The notes under the pieces were generated by a model. It did no database searches and was not told the DNA's origin. It worked only from the letters and a program-made list of their open reading frames with translations. From NCBI GenBank assembly GCA_023511535.1, contig JAIMBK010000019.1, positions 1 to 44,396 of the forward strand: a stretch of DNA of 44,396 nucleotides, given 5' to 3'. Below, one piece after another: positions 30,646 to 37,499 of the stretch. The translations under genes and the position numbers were made by a program. The DNA comes from Armatimonadota bacterium. Lineage in GTDB: Bacteria; Bacillota; Desulfotomaculia; Desulfotomaculales; Nap2-2B. Within the stretch, counting starts at the first letter, position 1, and each line of letters starts with the position of its first letter.

Positions 30646-31026
30646 TTAATGGACCGACGGGCAAGGCTGCTGGTTGATCGTTTTCTGCACCAGTTCCTTT
30701 AACTGGATGATGTGGAAAGGTTTGGTTAGGTAGCTGTTGGCTCCTTTTTTGATGGCTTCCAAAGCGATGGGCAAGGAACTGTAACCGGTCATAATCACGA
30801 CCGGAACGTAGGGGTTTTTCTTGCGGATTTGCTCCAAAACCTCCAGCCCGCTGATGTCGGGCATCTTGATGTCGCAAAGGACCAGGTCGATTTCTTGCGC
30901 TTTGAAAACGGCCAGCCCGGCCAGCCCGCAGGTGGCGGTAAAAACCTGGTGGCCTTCTTCCTCCAGGGCTTTTTCCAGCGCCCAGCACATTCCCTCTTCA
31001 TCGTCAATAACAAGCACCCTGGCCAT
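30646..31026 (-). CDS. receiver-only response regulator (CheY-like)
   Basis: The ATG at 31026 after GGAGGGAAAATC gives 126 residues, a single receiver domain: VLVIDDEEGMCWALEKALEE, phosphoacceptor Asp52 in LCDIKMPDISG, the T/S switch in VVIMTGYSSLP and lysine in NSYLTKPFH. It closely resembles the receiver of the NtrC-type regulator at 17938, including DDE-x3-CWALEKA, but lacks AAA+ and DNA-binding domains. Its likely kinase is the paralogue at 31556, although the retropepsin-like gene on the other strand lies between them. It may be a phosphate sink or cross-talk link. Confidence 0.88.
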   Translation of the reverse strand: MARVLVIDDEEGMCWALEKALEEEGHQVFTATCGLAGLAVFKAQEIDLVLCDIKMPDISGLEVLEQIRKKNPYVPVVIMTGYSSLPIALEAIKKGANSYLTKPFHIIQLKELVQKTINQQPCPSVH

Positions 31027-31049
31027 GATTTTCCCTCCGATCAATAACT

Positions 31050-31071
31050 TGTGATAGTAATCACAATTATA
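31050..31071 (-). promoter_or_regulatory. CRP/FNR-type operator directly after a -10 box
   Basis: TGTGATAGTAATCACA (31050-31065) is an exact TGTGA-N6-TCACA site, extended to TTGTGA...TCACAA. On the minus strand it begins right after TATAAT (31066-31071) of the receiver gene promoter, so a bound protein would sit over the transcription start and repress. A TTGACA lies further up (31095-31100) but 23 bases away, too far for a normal -35. Confidence 0.65.
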
Positions 31072-31077
31072 GGATAA

Positions 31078-31093
31078 CATTAACCGGTTAATG
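31078..31093. promoter_or_regulatory. 16-bp perfect palindrome in the receiver promoter
   Basis: CATTAACCGGTTAATG is its own reverse complement and fills the space between the -35-like TTGACA and the -10 box of the receiver gene. It is a likely dimer-binding operator of an unknown regulator. Confidence 0.45.
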
Positions 31094-31184
31094 ATGTCAA
31101 TACCAGCGATGAAATTTATTTTCCGTCTTTTGATCCCTGATGATAAATGTTATAATTTAGGAAGGAAAGGGGGAAAACCGCCGC

Positions 31185-31559
31185 ATGGCCATTATCGAAA
31201 AAGAGATCGAACTGGTTGGTTCGAAGGGAAGAAAACGAATCAAGGCCCTTTTTGACAGCGGCGCCATCTACTCTTGCATCGCCGGCGAACTGGCCGGCGA
31301 ACTGGAAATTTTGACTCCTTTGTTAGAGCCGTTAATTTTCGAAACGGCGGAAAAAGATCGGAAAATGGAAGCAAAGGAGGCGGTCAGGCTTGATTTTCGC
31401 ATCAACGGGTATCGTTTCTCCGACGAGTTTATGGTTTTGCCCGGTCTTTCGGAAGAAGTGATTATTGGGGCGGTAACCATGCAGAAATGGCGTTTCAAGC
31501 TGGATTTTGAGAAGGAAGAAGTCCTGATCGATCCACGCGTGGTGAGGCTGCGCATCTAG
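31185..31559 (+). CDS. retropepsin-like aspartic protease domain protein
   Basis: This 124-residue protein follows AGGAAAGGGGGAAAACCGCC. It has the retroviral-type half-protease pattern: IKALFDSGAIYSCIAGELA with the DSG active-site triad near residue 28, and EEVIIGAVTMQKWRFKLDF with the hydrophobic-hydrophobic-Gly motif, ending in a strand typical of the fold. It should act as a dimer. Its natural substrate is unknown. It ends convergently on the kinase at 31556, overlapping it by four bases. Confidence 0.78.
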   Translation: MAIIEKEIELVGSKGRKRIKALFDSGAIYSCIAGELAGELEILTPLLEPLIFETAEKDRKMEAKEAVRLDFRINGYRFSDEFMVLPGLSEEVIIGAVTMQKWRFKLDFEKEEVLIDPRVVRLRI

Positions 31560-33079
31560 GATAGCGTTTTGTTTTCTTCTTCCGGCTGACTGCGCGGAAA
31601 GCTGAGCGTGAAGGTGGTGCCCGCGCCGGGTTCACTCTCCACGCTGATGGATCCCCCGTGAATCTGGACGATGCGCTGGCTGATCGCCAGGCCCAGGCCG
31701 CTGCCGCCGGCTTTTTTGGTATAGAAAGGGGTGAAGATTTGCGGCAGGTCTTCTTTGGAGATGCCTACCCCGGTGTCGCGGATCAGCACCCGGGCCGTGT
31801 GGTTGACCGCCTCCGTCCGCACGGTCAGGCTCCCCCCCTGCGGCATGGCCTGGACGGCGTTAAGCAGGAGGTTGATCAGTACCTGTTTCAGTTTTTCCTG
31901 ATTGCCCTGGATGAGCAGCGGCTCCGCGCTGGGAGCGAATTCGAGGGCGATCTTTTTTTGCTGGAGCAGCAAAGCGCAATCCTCCAGAAGCGCGGAAATC
32001 AGTTCATTTAAGTTGAGGGGCGCGATCAGGCCGGGGTCGGGCCGGCCGAAGTCCAGTAATTCTCCTACCAGCCGGTTGTGTCTTTCGATTTGCTCCTGAA
32101 TTTTTGTTACGTATTCCGCATACCCTTTTAATTCCGGAGAATTCTTCAGCCGGGACGCCAGCACTTCGCTGACGGCCTGGATAATGCTGACCGGGTTGCG
32201 CAGTTCGTGGGCGATGTGCGTGACCAGTTTCCCCAGGGCGATCAGGTTCTCCGAGCGCCGCAACTGTTCGATGGTTTGCTCCCTTTCCGCCAGGCCGGCT
32301 GCCAGGGTGTTGATCGCGCCGGTAATCTGGCCCATTTCGCCGGACATCTCCGGAAGCCGGAAGGCAAAGTTGTGCTCCAGCTCCAAAAGCCCGTTTTTAA
32401 TGGTCCGGACCTGCCTGACCAGGGAGGTAATCGTCAGCAGGGAGGCAAGCACGCCGAAACTGAAAACAGTTAAGGTAATGTAACGGATGAAAAGGCGGAT
32501 CTTGGTGCTCCGGGCAAAGAGCGGATGCATTCTTTCTTCAGCCCAAAGCACGGCGATAATCCGGGAATCGGACCGGACCGGGACCAGGTGCTCCAGGAAC
32601 TGGTCGTCCCAGGTCCGGCCCAGGCGGGTGATCGGTTCACCACTTTTCATCACCGCCGCAATCCCTTTCAGCGCCTCTTGATAGATGCGCTGCTCCCGTT
32701 CCTTTTTTTCTTCCGGCAGGCGCTTGCCGAATTCGTGGAGAAAGCCGTGGATGATGATCTGATCGTTGCCGGGAATATATAAACCCAGCCGCACCCCGGA
32801 ATTGGCCTGTGCCACCGGTCCGGCCGCCTGGTCGAAGATTACGGCCAGCGCTTCCATCCGCTTTTCAGGGGGTTCCCGGGAAAGCTGCTCTTCAATTTGG
32901 ATGCCCAGCCCGCCTGCAATGCCGGTCAGTTTTTTCTCCAGATTGACGATGAGGATGTCGTCAGTCTTGGAGGCGAAATAAACGTCGTAAAGCATGACCA
33001 GCACCGGGACGATTAAAAGGATGGTCACGATCAGCAAAAGCTGGCGCTTGAAGCCCGGCATTAGTGGAGAAGGAGGCAT
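31556..33079 (-). CDS. membrane sensor histidine kinase (paralogue 2)
   Basis: This 507-residue protein has the same layout as the kinase at 19262: a first helix (LLLIVTILLIVPVLVMLYDV), an outside sensor with VRLGLYIPGNDQIIIHGFLH and AVLWAEERMHPLFARS, a second helix near 205, a HAMP-like linker, H-box HIAHELRNPVSIIQAV, N-box QVLINLLLNAVQAMP and G boxes DTGVGISKEDLP and GSGLGLAISQRIV. The sensor motifs (GLY-P, GFL-E, ERxHPxFARS) are shared with paralogue 1, so both probably sense related signals. The start has only a weak ribosome site. Confidence 0.9.
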   Translation of the reverse strand: MPPSPLMPGFKRQLLLIVTILLIVPVLVMLYDVYFASKTDDILIVNLEKKLTGIAGGLGIQIEEQLSREPPEKRMEALAVIFDQAAGPVAQANSGVRLGLYIPGNDQIIIHGFLHEFGKRLPEEKKEREQRIYQEALKGIAAVMKSGEPITRLGRTWDDQFLEHLVPVRSDSRIIAVLWAEERMHPLFARSTKIRLFIRYITLTVFSFGVLASLLTITSLVRQVRTIKNGLLELEHNFAFRLPEMSGEMGQITGAINTLAAGLAEREQTIEQLRRSENLIALGKLVTHIAHELRNPVSIIQAVSEVLASRLKNSPELKGYAEYVTKIQEQIERHNRLVGELLDFGRPDPGLIAPLNLNELISALLEDCALLLQQKKIALEFAPSAEPLLIQGNQEKLKQVLINLLLNAVQAMPQGGSLTVRTEAVNHTARVLIRDTGVGISKEDLPQIFTPFYTKKAGGSGLGLAISQRIVQIHGGSISVESEPGAGTTFTLSFPRSQPEEENKTLS

Positions 33080-33127
33080 AACTTCAACCCCTGGCCGAAA
33101 ATATCTTTTGCTCTTTAATCCCCTGGC

Positions 33128-33174
33128 AAAAAAAGACGCTCATTTGAAGGGAACTACCGTTTCATAATGAGCGT
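33128..33174 (-). terminator. terminator in the kinase 2 leader
   Basis: On the minus strand ACGCTCATT and AATGAGCGT pair perfectly around 21 bases and are followed by C and TTTTTTT. It lies between the promoter at 33365 and the kinase gene, so transcription from that promoter may end before the kinase. Confidence 0.7.
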
Positions 33175-33329
33175 GCATTTGGGAGATGGGAGAGGATATT
33201 TCTGGTAAGATTTTTTAAAAATACAAAACTCATCTGATTGTTTGTGCAGATTTTCGCCACCACTTCAAATAACTTGCGGGATCTGATCACGCCGACGGTT
33301 TTTCTTTCCTGGAGCACCGGTAAAAACCC
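33162..33329 (-). pseudogene. CBS-domain remnant
   Basis: One minus-strand frame, open from a stop at 33330 to a TGA at 33162, reads GFLPVLQERKTVGVIRSRKL followed by FEVVAKI. GFLPV-E--K-VGVI--R-L is the central strand pattern of a CBS domain. No start codon or first half of the domain is present, so it is a decayed fragment between a promoter and a terminator. It could alternatively be a short regulatory RNA unit. The rest of 33080-33928 is AT-rich and non-coding. Confidence 0.45.
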
Positions 33330-33348
33330 TTACCCTTCAGGCCAGATA

Positions 33349-33394
33349 TGTGATTGTAATCACAATTATAAGCCCAAAGTTTTCATCCTGTCAA
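33349..33394 (-). promoter_or_regulatory. sigmaA promoter with CRP/FNR-type operator
   Basis: On the minus strand TTGACA (33394-33389) and TATAAT (33370-33365) are 18 bases apart, both perfect hexamers. TGTGATTACAATCACA (33364-33349), an exact TGTGA-N6-TCACA palindrome, follows at once and covers the start point. The geometry is that of repression and matches the receiver gene promoter at 31050. Confidence 0.75.
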
Positions 33395-33719
33395 TCCCGT
33401 TGCCAAAATTTTTTTAGTGAAATTTAAAAAAGCTAGAGAAATAAATGCAGGATGAACAAGAAAAAGATAGACGGAGAAAAAAGCAATTTTTAAGCAATTC
33501 TGCCGGTTTTTCAAAATATTACGGTTTGACAGGCGTAGTGACAAAAACGTAACTTTGGAAAAAAGATAGTTATTTATCTCACAAATAATTTACCGGGTGC
33601 CGGACTGCAGGGGAAGAAAAAGAGAGTACCTTTTCAGGCCGGGGAATGGTTGCGGAAAAAGGTCCCGGGGTAAAATGGGTGATTGCCGGGCAGAAGGTAG
33701 AATGGTTTTTGTAAAGTGT

Positions 33720-33735
33720 AGTGAATAAGTTCACA
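33720..33735. promoter_or_regulatory. CRP/FNR-type site before TSUP 4
   Basis: AGTGAATAAGTTCACA matches TGTGA-N6-TCACA with one mismatch, about 195 bases upstream of the TSUP 4 start codon. I could not find a convincing promoter next to it. Confidence 0.4.
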
Positions 33736-33928
33736 TGGGCGGGAAAAAGTAAAGAAGAGCACAGAAAGGGGTGTTGCTTATTCAATCACGGTCCTTATTT
33801 TTCGCTGGTTGCTGGCAGAAGAAGGGTTGTTGGCATCTTCAAAAAACATGAAAAGGGAACAGGTTGATTAAAAAAAGAAAAATGATCCCATTTTTACCGG
33901 TCTAAAATAAAGAAAGGGGGAGAAACCG

Positions 33929-35254
33929 ATGCAATGGTGGCGAAAAATCCGCCGGAAAAGCAGGCAATTCAATGATGCACTGCAAAGCTTTCAAAGCGCC
34001 TACGCAAAGTGGGAGCTGGAAAACAGCACGTTTATCCTCACCCGGCGCAGGAAAGTCTTGCTGGCCATGCTTTTGCCGGTCATCCTTTTTATGGGCGTGG
34101 AAGCAGCGTTAGCAACGGAATTAATCGGCGGCAGCAAAGCCTACGCGCCGTCCTTCATTACCACGGAGATGTTCATCGGGTCGCTCTTTGTCGGTCTGGT
34201 CGCAGGTTTAATTACCGGATGCATCGGGGCCGGCGGCGGTTTTGTGATTACCCCGGCGCTCATGAGCATCGGGGTGAGGGGTATAATGACGGTGGGAACC
34301 GATCAGTTTCATATTTTTGCCAAGGCGATTATGGGTACCGCCCTGCACCGGAAGCTGGGGAACGTGAACGTCTGGCTGGCGGTCTGGTTTGTCGTTGGTT
34401 CAACCCTCGGGGTGACGTTGGGAACGGGCTTGAACAAGTCTATTTACGAAAGGAGCCCCGCGCTCAGCGACGCCTTTATCAGTGCCGTCTATGTTTTCAT
34501 GCTTGGCATTCTGGGGGCCTATGCCCTTTACGATTACCTTAGTTTACGCCGGGCCGAGGCTTCCCAAAAAGCGCAGGTGCAAACCACGACCAGAGTTGCC
34601 CGGACGTTACAGTCTTTGCGGATTCCTCCCTACGTTAAATTCGACCAGGACGTTGTCCCGGGAGGCCGGCAACTGCCTGTTTATCCGGTTATATTGTGCG
34701 GGTTTATCGTTGGTTTTATCGCCGCCATTATGGGCGTCGGCGGAGGTTTTCTGACCTTCCCGATGTTTGTCTATGGGCTTGGTGTATCCACATTTACGAC
34801 CGTCGGCACCGACATTTTGCAGATCATCTTTACGGCCGGGTATGCGTCCATTCAATACGCCATCAGCGGGTTCGTCTTCTACTCCCTGACCATGGGCCTC
34901 TTGCTGGGCTCCCTGATCGGCGTGCAAATTGGCGCCATGGTGACGAAGGTGGTCAAGGGGGCGGTCATCCGCGGCTTTTACGCCCTGGCCATTTTTGCCG
35001 GTTTTGTCAACCGGGCCTGCGCCCTGCCGGAAAAGCTTTCCAGCGCCGGTTACCTCAGCCTGGCCCCGGCCGCCGGAAAACTGCTGAGCACCATCGGAAC
35101 GGTCATCTTTTTTGCCCTGGTCAGCGGGTTTGCTTTCTGGGTTCTGGCCTCTTTCCTGCGCAGCGTAGGAAAAATCAGGGCGGAACACGCCGCTCTGGCC
35201 GGCGTGCCGGCAGCGTCCGGGCGGACGGAGCAGGCACTGGAATCTACCCATTAA
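33929..35254 (+). CDS. TSUP (TauE/SafE) family permease 4, long form
   Basis: This 441-residue protein starts after AAAGGGGGAGAAACCG. An N-terminal cytosolic part of about 45 residues (charged, with QSFQSAYAKWELENSTFIL) precedes the membrane core with the two TSUP loops, LITGCIGAGGGFVITPALMS and IAAIMGVGGGFLTFPMFVYG, each followed by a GTD motif (TVGTDQFHIF, TVGTDILQII). A central hydrophilic insert (RRAEASQKAQVQTTTRVART) and a soluble C-tail are present. It is likely the largest of the four paralogues and is followed by a dedicated membrane protein gene. The substrate is unknown. Confidence 0.88.
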   Translation: MQWWRKIRRKSRQFNDALQSFQSAYAKWELENSTFILTRRRKVLLAMLLPVILFMGVEAALATELIGGSKAYAPSFITTEMFIGSLFVGLVAGLITGCIGAGGGFVITPALMSIGVRGIMTVGTDQFHIFAKAIMGTALHRKLGNVNVWLAVWFVVGSTLGVTLGTGLNKSIYERSPALSDAFISAVYVFMLGILGAYALYDYLSLRRAEASQKAQVQTTTRVARTLQSLRIPPYVKFDQDVVPGGRQLPVYPVILCGFIVGFIAAIMGVGGGFLTFPMFVYGLGVSTFTTVGTDILQIIFTAGYASIQYAISGFVFYSLTMGLLLGSLIGVQIGAMVTKVVKGAVIRGFYALAIFAGFVNRACALPEKLSSAGYLSLAPAAGKLLSTIGTVIFFALVSGFAFWVLASFLRSVGKIRAEHAALAGVPAASGRTEQALESTH

Positions 35255-35333
35255 AGGTAAGTAAGGATGAAAATAGTTATATCCAGCAAAAGTACCTGAT
35301 CCCCAATCCCTGTCTTTAAGGAGGTGTGGGCAA

Positions 35334-36047
35334 ATGCCTGTAATCATTAACCGGAGGGCATTTATCACCGGCCTGGTGCTGCTGATTTGCTTCGGAGCGA
35401 CCCTGGCCGTAATCCTCAGCCCGGTTTTTCAAGGTGCTACCGGGTTGCATCTGGTCGACGGCATTTTTAACTCTTTGTCCAAGGGATCGTCCTACTTTAT
35501 TCCGGACCTGGCCGGGAAAGCAGATCAATTTACCGGGAATAAAATGGAAGTTACTTTCCAGGTGAAAAGTGCCGAAGAGCTGGAAAAAATGAAAACTCTC
35601 TTCCTTGCCGCGGGCGCCCAAACGACGGCCGGCGGGGATAGCCTGCGGGTCACGGGTGACCTGGGGCTGGTGGCCCGGCGCGCGTTGGCCGATGCCGAGG
35701 CTTTATTTCAGAGCGGGGAAGCGTCCTTCCCGAGTCAATACGGTTTTTCCGGCAAAGAAGCCGTTTATTACTGGTGGGCGGCCTTCAAGCAGTTAAAAGG
35801 TTACTATCTGCAGGAAAACAGACCGGCGGAGGCGGTGTTTGTTGAAAACGTAAGCAAAAAGGCTTTGGAGCCGGCGTACAATTATGACGGCATTCCGCCG
35901 GCCCGGTTCCGGGAAATGGCGGGAGTTTCGATTGGTTCCCTCGTTTTTTACGTTGTTTACACCATCTGGTATGGCTTCGCCATTATGTTGATCTTTGAGG
36001 GGCTGGGGATAACGGCCAGCAAGCCGGCGAAAAAGGCGGAGGCATAA
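35334..36047 (+). CDS. TSUP-associated two-span membrane protein
   Basis: The ATG follows AAGGAGGTGTGGGC, 80 bases after TSUP 4. In its 237 residues an N-terminal helix (FITGLVLLICFGATLAVILS) and a C-terminal helix (IGSLVFYVVYTIWYGFAIML) enclose about 165 outside residues with GKADQFTGNKMEVTFQVKSA, FPSQYGFSGKEAVYYWW and KALEPAYNYDGIPPARF. There is no cysteine in the outside domain. The family is unknown to me. The fixed position after the permease suggests a periplasm-side partner, perhaps for substrate capture. Confidence 0.65.
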   Translation: MPVIINRRAFITGLVLLICFGATLAVILSPVFQGATGLHLVDGIFNSLSKGSSYFIPDLAGKADQFTGNKMEVTFQVKSAEELEKMKTLFLAAGAQTTAGGDSLRVTGDLGLVARRALADAEALFQSGEASFPSQYGFSGKEAVYYWWAAFKQLKGYYLQENRPAEAVFVENVSKKALEPAYNYDGIPPARFREMAGVSIGSLVFYVVYTIWYGFAIMLIFEGLGITASKPAKKAEA

Positions 36048-36060
36048 GGCATAAAAAGAA

Positions 36061-36175
36061 GTTAAGGAAGGCGCGGAGGCCCAAAGGTACAGAGGTAAAA
36101 AGGGCACAGAGGAAAAATAGGCACAGAGGCACAGAGGCAGGAAAGGCACTAAAGCACAAAGCTACAAAGGTGTAA
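36061..36175. repeat. GGCACAGAGG-like degenerate repeat, copy C
   Basis: This is the longest copy of the family: about ten degenerate units such as AGGCACAGAGGCACAGAGGC, GGCACTAAAGCACAAAGC and AAGGTACAGAGG. It lies between the TSUP 4 operon and RNA element 2. I see no gene in 36048-36570. Confidence 0.7.
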
Positions 36176-36283
36176 TTATACGAATTATGAAGGCTGCAGA
36201 AAATTCCGGGGGTACAAAGGGAAGACCACGCTAAAAGAGGTGTGGGGCAAAAAAGTCAGGCAAAAAAATTTCTTGAAAAAGGG

Positions 36284-36312
36284 TTGACGCCGGAGAAAAA
36301 GATTGTTATAAT
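36284..36312 (+). promoter_or_regulatory. sigmaA promoter of RNA element 2
   Basis: TTGACG (36284-36289) and TATAAT (36307-36312) are separated by 17 bases, as in the promoter of copy 1. Confidence 0.65.
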
Positions 36313-36318
36313 TATAAC

Positions 36319-36402
36319 AAGCTCATAAAACGAAAGGCCAAATCGAACAACGATAGGCCGGTTAGCCTTAACTTAAATAAGGCAGCCGGCCTTTCCATTT
36401 TT
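36319..36402 (+). ncRNA. structured small RNA or attenuator, copy 2
   Basis: The core AGGCCAAATCGAACAACGAT followed by AGGCCGG (to 36361) is almost identical to copy 1 at 27211. AGGCCGG (36355-36361) can pair with CCGGCCT (36386-36392) over a GCCTTA/TAAGGC inner hairpin, then T-rich sequence follows. The inner hairpin differs in sequence from copy 1 but not in position, which points to selection for structure. The next gene, the 46-residue ORF at 36571, starts 170 bases later. Confidence 0.6.
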
Positions 36403-36570
36403 TAACCTGCTCCCTTTTCATGTTTTTTGGAGAGGCGCTGGTCGGCAGCGACCCTTCCCCTGGCAGGAGAGGGCGTCAACTTCCCCGGCAAGACCCCTCT
36501 CCCCTCTCCCTCTTTTCAAGGTTAATCAGGCGGCCGGCCGGCTCCGGACGAAAAAAGAGAGGTGGGAAAA

Positions 36571-36711
36571 ATGGCAAACAACCGCAGGTATTTTCCCGAA
36601 GAAGAAACCCCGGACTGGGTCGAAACCGTTTCCCTGGTGGTCGACACCCTGGGCCTGACCACGATCCTGTTTTTAACGGGGGTTCTGGTAATCCGGTGCT
36701 TCCTGATCTAA
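36571..36711 (+). CDS. 46-residue single-span membrane protein
   Basis: An ATG after AGAGAGGTGGGAAAA encodes MANNRRYFPEEETPDWVETV followed by a hydrophobic helix within DTLGLTTILFLTGVLVIRCF. The acidic, tryptophan-containing head and single helix recall the ORF at 30113. The stop overlaps the end of the convergent Uma2 gene by four bases. No family is recognised. Confidence 0.5.
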   Translation: MANNRRYFPEEETPDWVETVSLVVDTLGLTTILFLTGVLVIRCFLI

Positions 36712-37271
36712 AAAAGATCGTTTAAATCCAAAGTGAGGCCCGGCAGCAAAGGGGAAGTAATTTTTTGGTTGCTTCTTCTGGTATAGAACAGCGGTTCCTG
36801 GAAAGCTCCTTCCGTTCCTCTCCGATAAACCTCAATTGTTTGCACCAGCGGATGAATAATCCACAGCTCTTTCACCCCGTACGTGGCGTACAGTTCTTTT
36901 TTAGCCGTGCGGTCCCTGGAGGACGTCGAGGGTGATAATATTTCTACCACCAGATCAGGGGCTCCTTTGATGTTGATTTCTGTAACGAGATCCGAACGTT
37001 CCCGGGAAATAAAAATAATATCCGGTTGCACGACATCCTGGTCGGTTAAGTAAACGTCAATCGGCGCTGTAAGCACGGTGCCCAAATCGTTTTGCTCAAT
37101 ATATTCGGCCAGGCGCCAGCTTAACCTTAAAGAAACACGCTGGTGCGGCACGCTTGGAGACGGTACCAGGTACAATTCCCCCCCGATTAGCTCGTAACGA
37201 CGGCCGTCGTCAATTTTACAGTAATCTGCGTAGGTTAAACCGGAACCATAGCTTTTCAAAGCGAGGTCCAT
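36708..37271 (-). CDS. Uma2-family (DUF820) restriction-endonuclease-like protein
   Basis: This 187-residue protein (ATG at 37271) has the PD-(D/E)XK layout of the family: [20 protein letters not shown] (first acid), [27 protein letters not shown] and [20 protein letters not shown] followed by [18 protein letters not shown], with the VVEILSPST and K-x-x-x-Y pattern. Members are very common in cyanobacteria and Firmicutes. Nuclease activity is assumed from the fold, and the role is unknown. The GTG at 37280 is an alternative start. Confidence 0.85.
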   Translation of the reverse strand: MDLALKSYGSGLTYADYCKIDDGRRYELIGGELYLVPSPSVPHQRVSLRLSWRLAEYIEQNDLGTVLTAPIDVYLTDQDVVQPDIIFISRERSDLVTEINIKGAPDLVVEILSPSTSSRDRTAKKELYATYGVKELWIIHPLVQTIEVYRRGTEGAFQEPLFYTRRSNQKITSPLLPGLTLDLNDLF

Positions 37272-37355
37272 GCCTGCCACCGCCTTTCCCCCCTTCCCCC
37301 TCATTTTAACATGAAATTACCCTGCGGTAAAGAGCGGCTCTTTTTTGATCATCCC

Positions 37356-37384
37356 TTGCGCGCCGGGAAAGTTTATGTTAGAAT
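37356..37384 (+). promoter_or_regulatory. promoter of the rpsB cluster
   Basis: TTGCGC (37356-37361) and TAGAAT (37379-37384) are 17 bases apart, with TG one base before the -10 box. A leader of about 110 bases precedes rpsB, where ribosomal protein control is often found, but I see no clear S2-binding fold. Confidence 0.6.
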
Positions 37385-37499
37385 ACATCCGGTAAAATTA
37401 CACACGCCGGCCCGATTTTTGCCGGTTGCCCGGATCCCGGGTTTTTGCAAAAGGATGAAGGCGGCGGAGGAAAAAACCGGTGTGGAAGGAGGTGGAACC

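Noticed and set aside
33749-33928. TGGCAGAAG and TTGGCATC as sigma54 promoters of TSUP 4
   Set aside because: Neither has a GC at the required -12 spacing, and no enhancer-like palindrome is nearby.
36061-36175. CRISPR array
   Set aside because: The units are short, degenerate and without constant-length spacers, and no cas gene is in the window.
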